A DNA stretch of 9,880 nt from the NCBI GenBank assembly GCA_903929845.1, contig CAIYWF010000156.1, positions 1-9,880 on the forward strand, read 5' to 3'. The notes under the pieces are model-generated. The model was given only the letters and a program-made list of their open reading frames with translations. It made no database searches and was not told the origin of the DNA. The number at the start of each line of letters is the position of its first letter. Position 1 is the stretch's first letter. Both the position numbers and the translations under genes were made by a program. Shown piece by piece: positions 5,015-9,880 of the stretch. Origin of the DNA: an uncultured Chlorobiaceae bacterium (GTDB lineage Bacteria > Bacteroidota > Chlorobiia > Chlorobiales > Chlorobiaceae).

Positions 5015-7264
5015 TTAATATTCAAGTCTTAATGTTGCCATCAAGCTGCGTTCAGGTTGCCAAGCGAAAAGATCAGCAGAAGATGGCCCGGTTTTATTCG
5101 TCATTGTTGCAGTAATGACATCCTTGTGATTCAGGATATTGTACACACCAAGATTCAGCTTCATGTTCTTGACTCCAAGACCGGGATTCCGGAAGGTATA
5201 GCCCACATTGTAATCAAGCGTTGTGTAGGGGCTTATGGCAAGAAGGTCCGTCGCATCTGCAAACTGTTTGCCAACATATTTATAGACAAAAGCGCTTTTC
5301 CAATTGTTTGTGTTATATGACAAGGCAAGGGCGGCGGTGCTTTCCGGGGCATTTGCTACAGTCAAGTGATTCTCCTTGCTTTTTGCTGAGTTAAGGGAGC
5401 CATTGGTATAGAGAGAAAAGCCTTTGCCAAGCGCATAAGCAACCTGTCCTTCAAGACCTTTGTAGATTACACCGCCTCCATTAATGTAGTACGGATCACC
5501 TATAGAAGGGGTAACCTGTGTTAACTTGTTGTCAAAATCGATGTAATAAACATCAACATCAAAAGTAAGGTTATCAGATTTTTGAACATAACCAACCTGA
5601 TAATTTGTAGATGTTTGCGGGGTTATGTCGGTTTTTTCAGGAGAAAGCGAATAATAGTATGAAATATCAGGGACCAGCATCCCTTGTGCATACTGGGCGT
5701 ATACAGAAGCGTTTTTGTCAATCTTGTAATTTGCCGTGAGGAAGGGAAGGGTTGCCTTGTATTCATTGTCAATATGTGCAGGGATACGTGCCGCCTTATC
5801 CAATACTGCGGCATCAATAGACTGCTGCCATTTCATCAGCTTAATACCCGGAGTAATCTTTAGTTTATCTGTTGCCGCCCACTCAAACTCTGCAAATGGC
5901 TGATAATTGTTCCAGCTTGATCCCTGGTCATAATAAATATTTGATGTATGTGAGAGTTGACCAAATAAATTTACGTTATAGTTTGGTGTCATAGCCATAT
6001 TCAACAGGTTGTAATCGTATCTGCTGCGGAAAGTGTCAGTCCATTCACTCCATAGCCCGACTCTCATCAAACCTGCATCTGTCTGTTTGGTTACTTTCAG
6101 GACATTTCCATATATCGTATACTGGTTTATCTTGATATAACCGGGCATTTGATTAGAAAGGCTCGATCCTCCTGGGGTAGGGTAAACTTTAGAAGTAAAT
6201 GTTGGTACACCTATACCATCATCGGGATTAGCCGAGTCAGCCGAAAGGGTATGATTTCCGTACCAGATGTAGTACGAAGTGTTATTAACACCCCAACCAG
6301 AGCCTAAATCACTTTGCAATCGGATATAATCAAATGCGGTACTTTTATCAACCCTGCCATATCCCCAGTAGAGCGCTTTAAGGGGGTCGCTGGAAAGGCC
6401 GAAGTTTTTGCCATAAATTGCTGCCTGAGCTTCCGTAATACCTTTGCTTCCATCAGATTGATAGTAGTAATTACTGTTATTGCTCGAAAACAGCGTTAGC
6501 AACGTTTTGGAACCAATTGGCTGTTCGTATTTGGCGGTGATGTTTTTACCCCAAAGAGAGCTGTTTGTCAGATAACCATCGCTGGTCAACTCCTGTGCGC
6601 TCACGGTCAGTTTTGAACCGCCAAGCGCGGCCATAGTGCCGGTATCAACTCTGGCTCCAACAAGTTTTGTGTTCCAGTACCCCATGGAAATAAAGGGTGA
6701 AAAACCAAATTCGCTGGATGGAACCAATGAATATAAATTCACAGAGCCGCCAAACGTTGCCTGGCCTATAGTACTTGCATTTCCAGGGCCGCGCTCGACA
6801 ATAATATTGTCAATAATGGAGGCAGGAAAATATGCTGTGGTATGGTGTGTAGGACCGTTGGTATCTCCAAACGGAATATCATCAAACGTTACGTTATACT
6901 CGCCATCCTTGAATCCTCGAATAACATTCTTTGCTTCCCCAAGACCGGGACCATTGGGTGAAATACCACCACTGACACCCGGAGCAATTGCCGCAATATT
7001 CGTATAATCGGCAGCAGGAGATTTTGAATCTTCAAAAAAAGTTTTATCAATTATTGCTTTTGGTTGTGTAGCCTGAAGAGAACTGTGAGCAGGAGCAACG
7101 GAAGAAACACCACTTCCCTGAGCGCCAACAGTGCCCAAATCGGTTACTGTTTCAGCTTTCAGGCCGAGCGGAGTCATAAGGCCAAATGTAGCCATTGCGA
7201 AAACTAATGGCTTCGCATAAGCTTTTTTTTGTTGTCTCAAACTATTCTTCATTGATTGCTGCAC
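5015..7264 (-). CDS. TonB-dependent outer-membrane receptor
   Basis: This is a 749-residue outer-membrane transporter with a 22-strand barrel and an N-terminal plug, driven by TonB. A signal peptide covers residues 1-37 (basic start, hydrophobic LVFAMATFGLMTPLG, then LKA before E38). Directly after the cut lies a likely TonB box, ETVTDLG (38-44). The plug (about 70-180) shows NVIRGFKDGEYNVTFDDIPF, ASIIDNIIVERGPGNAS and FGGSVNLYS, the usual receptor order. The rest alternates short turns and aromatic-flanked strands and ends MATLRLEY, with a terminal aromatic as expected for outer-membrane insertion. Length is normal. Translation starts at GTG because AAGGGGGTG sits 4 nt before it; an ATG four codons later is the alternative. 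Ligand unknown: there is no FecA-like signalling extension. The downstream secreted phosphoesterase hints at a phosphorylated substrate. Confidence 0.93.
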   Translation of the reverse strand: MQQSMKNSLRQQKKAYAKPLVFAMATFGLMTPLGLKAETVTDLGTVGAQGSGVSSVAPAHSSLQATQPKAIIDKTFFEDSKSPAADYTNIAAIAPGVSGGISPNGPGLGEAKNVIRGFKDGEYNVTFDDIPFGDTNGPTHHTTAYFPASIIDNIIVERGPGNASTIGQATFGGSVNLYSLVPSSEFGFSPFISMGYWNTKLVGARVDTGTMAALGGSKLTVSAQELTSDGYLTNSSLWGKNITAKYEQPIGSKTLLTLFSSNNSNYYYQSDGSKGITEAQAAIYGKNFGLSSDPLKALYWGYGRVDKSTAFDYIRLQSDLGSGWGVNNTSYYIWYGNHTLSADSANPDDGIGVPTFTSKVYPTPGGSSLSNQMPGYIKINQYTIYGNVLKVTKQTDAGLMRVGLWSEWTDTFRSRYDYNLLNMAMTPNYNVNLFGQLSHTSNIYYDQGSSWNNYQPFAEFEWAATDKLKITPGIKLMKWQQSIDAAVLDKAARIPAHIDNEYKATLPFLTANYKIDKNASVYAQYAQGMLVPDISYYYSLSPEKTDITPQTSTNYQVGYVQKSDNLTFDVDVYYIDFDNKLTQVTPSIGDPYYINGGGVIYKGLEGQVAYALGKGFSLYTNGSLNSAKSKENHLTVANAPESTAALALSYNTNNWKSAFVYKYVGKQFADATDLLAISPYTTLDYNVGYTFRNPGLGVKNMKLNLGVYNILNHKDVITATMTNKTGPSSADLFAWQPERSLMATLRLEY

Positions 7265-7268
7265 AAAA

Positions 7269-7277
7269 CACCCCCTT
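7269..7277 (-). promoter_or_regulatory. Strong ribosome binding site fixing a GTG start
   Basis: AAGGGGGTG on the minus strand matches the ideal AAGGAGGTG at 8 of 9 positions and ends 4 nt before the GTG at 7264. The ATG at 7252 would be 16 nt away, too far, so the GTG is preferred. Confidence 0.7.
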
Positions 7278-7690
7278 TTATATTTATTATTTTTTGAATT
7301 TGCTTATTTTTTCACCTATCCAATCTTTAAATACTTTCAAAAAGCATTTTCAGTATTTTTTACAAGCAAAAATTAACATTTCATTTATTAAGAAAATGTA
7401 AACTCATTTTTTTGAACTCATTTTTTTAATAAAATGAAACTTATTTATTTTTTTGTTACAAAAACGTAAAATCAGCATTTAATAAATAGGATATTAATTT
7501 ATAATATTGTTCATTCTGGTCAGTGATTTCTCATACTGCTTCGTGCACATATAAACTCACGTTTTTATAAGAATTCCTGTGGATATGGAAGGCTATTTTT
7601 ATTCCAACATTCATACTTCTGAAGCATAGACAGGACACTATCTCAATGAGATCAATAATTGTGATGGTTCTCCTTCCTGCTTTACCTTAG
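7278..7690. other. AT-rich gene-free region upstream of the receptor operon
   Basis: No gene is seen on either strand. The part nearest the receptor (about 7280-7510) is very rich in A and T and should hold the operon's promoter. No sigma-70-like pair stands out because the composition produces many partial matches. Notable items are a tandem 13-bp repeat (7401-7427), a 6-5-6 AT-only inverted repeat at 7491-7507 (ATATTA and TAATAT) and a GTTTCAT on the minus strand at 7434-7440, the same heptamer as in the pstC Pho-box candidate. From about 7520 to 7690 the composition returns towards normal, but all frames are broken. Confidence 0.55.
7401..7427. repeat. Tandem 13-bp repeat in the receptor promoter region
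   Basis: AACTCATTTTTTT occurs at 7401-7413 and again at 7415-7427, separated by a single G, giving a 14-bp period. It lies about 140-165 bp upstream of the receptor start. It may be a regulator site or simply slippage in an AT-rich tract. Confidence 0.6.
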
Positions 7691-7693
7691 CAT

Positions 7694-8077
7694 GCTGTAA
7701 AACCCATAAAAGTTTACGGGTGTGTGCCTTCAAATCAATAGAGAGGCTTTTCATATCTGACACAAACGAAGTTTGAATTAGGTGCAATCCCCATTGTATT
7801 CAGGGTTGCCTGCAAGGCACAACGATGAAACAAATGCTCGACAATCCCGACAAGGGTGTGCTCATGATTCACGGCAAATAATGGTAGCACCATGACGGAG
7901 GATGAGCAGCCAGGGTTGCGCGATAATTGTGCCGTATTTGTTTTTCAGCAGTTTCATCTGCTCAAGCGCATGACCATTGTCGGTAATGTGCGATTGCCGC
8001 ATATCTACAGCGGGTTTAAAGGAGATTGTCGTCAGGAAGCAATAGAGCGGCTGAAGCTGGTTGGACTTGACCATTAA
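7694..8077 (+). pseudogene. Decayed N-terminal half of a LolD/MacB-type ABC transporter ATPase
   Basis: Three pieces in two frames read as one broken ABC ATPase of the lipoprotein-release/MacB group. Piece one (7694-about 7790) gives AVKPIKVYG, a TAG at 7739-7741, then RGFS and FELGAI, like the VYG...LRGVS...GEFVAI start of such proteins. Piece two, shifted in frame (7804-7878), gives GCLQGTTMKQ with a ruined Walker A, then MLDNPDKGVLMIHGK. Piece three (7880-8077) gives NGSTMTEDEQPGLRDN, the Q-loop region VFVFQQFHLLKRMTIVGNV, then YSGFKGD and IERLKLVGLDH, after which it stops. Removing the single T at 7879 joins pieces two and three. The signature LSGGQ, Walker B and everything after are absent. 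This cannot be a working ATPase. No permease partner remains nearby. Confidence 0.72.
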
Positions 8078-8252
8078 AATTTCCCTGGCATTTTTCAGGA
8101 AAGCCCAATAAATCAAATCCTCAATGGATTGATAACTTATGTGAGGAGTTGCTTGGGGCAGTATTGATTGTTTTATTTTATTTTACTTTGCGATTCTTCT
8201 ATCTTGATAAAGCCTGGACTTTCCGTTCGGTCAGACTCTTCCATTTTAAAGC

Positions 8253-9818
8253 ATGAGAGGAATGCAAATCAAACCAAAAACGGTATACTTTAGATTAAAT
8301 CAGACCACTTCTGGTAAGTTGCTTCCTGATAATACACTGCCCTCCAGATGGCATCTCAAGGCTTGTTTATCTTTAAATGAACGCCGTGAGTTCTACGATA
8401 CGTTCGAGTGGCAAGCTTTCGAAAAAGGGTTTGTCATTGAAAAAAAAAAGAACACTCTTTTTCTTGCAGACCTTAATACCGGCCATGAAATAACCTCACT
8501 ACCATTCACGTCGAACCCCTCCTGTTTTTTCTCAGACTTCCTTCTGCCGTCCAAACTGAGAGAAGAACTTTGCTCATGCAGCACGATCAGGGCGTTCATG
8601 AAGCTTTGTTCCGTTGATGCTCTCATTCGTTCCTACCGAATGCTTGACGAAAACGAAAAAACTATTGCTATCCTGAGGTCGGAATCATTATTCCTTCACG
8701 GTAATCATGATGAAGAACCTTTCACGTATTATTTCACTATTTCTCCCTACAGGGGATATGAAGATGAGATGGCAGAGGTTGAAAAGTCCTTAATGAACAG
8801 CCAAGATATTGACATTATTCCTGAATTCAGGGAGCTTTATAAGCTAATGATGCAGGCTGCCGGACATACTGTTCAGGACTACTCTTCGAAAATCTGTCTT
8901 ACGCTCGATCCGAATGCTCCCATTCGTGAAAGCGCCCGACGCCTGCTGCAATTCACTTTTTCAGTCATGCGTCTGAATGAAGTCGGTATCAAAAAAAATA
9001 TCGATTCCGAGTTTCTGCATGACTATCGGGTCGCCATACGTCGAACCCGTTCGATTCTCAAGCAGCTCAAGGATGTTTTTGACGCAAGTGAAACGGCATA
9101 TTATCTCAACCTTTTCAGGGATCTCGGCAAACGAACCAATGAATTACGCGACAGGGATGTCTATCTGCTTCAGCAGGCAACCTATTGCCACTATCTCCCC
9201 CCTATCCTTCAGCCATCACTGAAGATATTTTTCGATACCATTGCAGCATCCCGAAAAAGGCTGCACAGACAATTTTCCCGTTATCTTTCATCCGACTCAT
9301 ATAAGTCATTTCTTGAAGAATGGGGCGCGTATCTCAACCGCCCGTCGCATCCTGAACCAGAACAAATACCATACGCATTCCTTTCCACCAGGAGTGTTGC
9401 CGTTGAAACTATAAAAAAAGCATGGAAAAAAGTTATCCGTCATGGCCGTCTTGTCAGCCGGGAAACAACTGATGCTGAACTTCATGGATTGCGTATCGAT
9501 TGCAAGAAACTCCGTTATCTGCTTGAATTTTTCGCTTCGATTTTTCCCAAGAAAACAATTATCCCTGTTATCCTGCAACTGAAGGAACTGCAGGAAAATC
9601 TGGGTATTTTTGTCGATTTTGCCGTTCAACTTCGTTCTTTGCATGAACAGCTTGCATTGATGCCGCCAGACAATTTACTTGCCGCATCAACAGGCGGTCT
9701 TATGACCATTCTTTTTCAAAAACAGGAAGAGGCACGTCTCAAGTTCCACAAAACCTTCAGGTCGTTTGACCATGAACAAACCAGTCAACTGTTTCAAGAC
9801 CTATTAACGAGCACCTGA
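8253..9818 (+). CDS. CHAD-domain protein with a degenerate CYTH-like N-terminus (polyphosphate-associated family)
   Basis: This is a 521-residue cytoplasmic protein. The C-terminal part (about 222-507) is a CHAD domain, an all-helical fold with two internal repeats rich in conserved histidine and basic residues that binds polyphosphate. Repeat one shows FLHDYRVAIRRTRSILKQL (H256, R259, R263, R264, R266), and repeat two shows LHGLRIDCKKLRYLLEFF (H411, R414, K418, K419, R421). Residues about 40-180 resemble a worn CYTH (triphosphate tunnel) domain: FYDTFEWQAFEKGFVIE fits its YYDT...L...G pattern, but the ExExK catalytic signature is missing, so enzymatic activity is doubtful. The start is uncertain: an in-frame TAA lies just upstream, and the choices are ATG at 8253 (no clear Shine-Dalgarno) or at 8262 (GAGG too close). 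The stop is 2 bp from a ParA-like gene, so the two are surely co-transcribed. Confidence 0.85.
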   Translation: MRGMQIKPKTVYFRLNQTTSGKLLPDNTLPSRWHLKACLSLNERREFYDTFEWQAFEKGFVIEKKKNTLFLADLNTGHEITSLPFTSNPSCFFSDFLLPSKLREELCSCSTIRAFMKLCSVDALIRSYRMLDENEKTIAILRSESLFLHGNHDEEPFTYYFTISPYRGYEDEMAEVEKSLMNSQDIDIIPEFRELYKLMMQAAGHTVQDYSSKICLTLDPNAPIRESARRLLQFTFSVMRLNEVGIKKNIDSEFLHDYRVAIRRTRSILKQLKDVFDASETAYYLNLFRDLGKRTNELRDRDVYLLQQATYCHYLPPILQPSLKIFFDTIAASRKRLHRQFSRYLSSDSYKSFLEEWGAYLNRPSHPEPEQIPYAFLSTRSVAVETIKKAWKKVIRHGRLVSRETTDAELHGLRIDCKKLRYLLEFFASIFPKKTIIPVILQLKELQENLGIFVDFAVQLRSLHEQLALMPPDNLLAASTGGLMTILFQKQEEARLKFHKTFRSFDHEQTSQLFQDLLTST

Positions 9819-9820
9819 CC

Positions 9821-9880
9821 ATGAAAACTATAGCCCTGTACAGTATAAAGGGAGGTGTTGGAAAAACGGCTGCGGCAGTC
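9821..9880 (+). CDS. ParA/MinD-family ATPase, first 20 codons only (runs off the right edge)
   Basis: The protein begins MKTIALYSIKGGVGKTAAAV. KGGVGKT at residues 10-16 is the deviant Walker A box of ParA/MinD/Soj ATPases, with the signature lysine K10 and the P-loop lysine K15 both present. Such ATPases form ATP-dependent dimers that bind DNA or membranes and position plasmids, chromosomes or other large cargo. It starts 2 bp after the CHAD gene stop with no separate Shine-Dalgarno, which suggests translational coupling. With only 20 residues, its subfamily and cargo cannot be told. Confidence 0.85.
   Translation, partial: MKTIALYSIKGGVGKTAAAV

Noticed and set aside
6636..7007. Open frame on the plus strand inside the receptor gene
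   Set aside because: It lies opposite the clearly conserved plug domain; no recognisable features or ribosome binding site.
7491..7507. AT-only inverted repeat considered as a Fur box
   Set aside because: ATATTA-N5-TAATAT lacks the GATAAT-type core and is easily produced by chance in this AT-rich tract.
7646..7690. Short hydrophobic peptide frame (MRSIIVMVLLPALP) before the ABC ATPase remains
   Set aside because: Fourteen codons without a Shine-Dalgarno; it may be part of the debris but cannot be supported as a gene.
8085..8105. Imperfect inverted repeat (TTCCCTG...CAGGAA) considered as a terminator
   Set aside because: Short, with a bulge, and no T run after it; no intact gene ends here.
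7862..8116. Minus-strand open frame over the ABC ATPase remains
   Set aside because: The plus-strand pieces show a recognisable ATPase order; the minus-strand translation resembles nothing and is a shadow.
9306..9644. Minus-strand open frame inside the CHAD gene
   Set aside because: It lies opposite the second CHAD repeat, whose conserved residues are clear.

Overview
The window most likely comes from a green sulfur bacterium (Chlorobiaceae, Chlorobium-like). The main reason is a 74-residue protein that looks like the chlorosome envelope protein CsmB (CsmB/CsmF family), a protein known only from chlorosome-bearing bacteria. The rest is ordinary Gram-negative gene content: an outer-membrane receptor, TonB/ExbB/ExbD and a Pst transporter. 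No species is claimed.

Layout. The left edge holds the 5' part of pstC (phosphate ABC permease) on the minus strand. A 521-bp non-coding gap follows, with a possible Pho box and two hairpins. Next, on the plus strand, come csmB with a strong intrinsic terminator and a HAD-family phosphatase of the phosphoglycolate phosphatase type. Converging on that phosphatase, with only 7 bp between the stops, is a minus-strand block of five genes. In transcription order (right to left) these are a TonB-dependent outer-membrane receptor, ExbB, ExbD, TonB and a secreted calcineurin-like metallophosphoesterase. Upstream of the receptor lies nearly 1 kb without an intact gene. It contains an AT-rich probable promoter region with a tandem 13-bp repeat, then the decayed plus-strand remains of a LolD/MacB-type ABC ATPase. 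The right edge holds a CHAD-domain protein (polyphosphate-associated family) and, 2 bp after it, the first 20 codons of a ParA/MinD-type ATPase.

How the parts may work together. The five-gene block looks like a self-contained import device. The receptor supplies the outer-membrane gate, ExbB-ExbD-TonB supply the energy, and the phosphoesterase, exported by its signal peptide, could cut a phosphate ester on the way in. With pstC on one side and a CHAD/ParA pair on the other, phosphate is a recurring theme: uptake of inorganic phosphate, release from esters, storage as polyphosphate. Each family is well supported by sequence. The link to phosphate as the receptor's substrate, and the idea that the ParA-like protein positions polyphosphate granules, are inferences.

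No tRNA, rRNA, CRISPR array or intact insertion sequence was seen.
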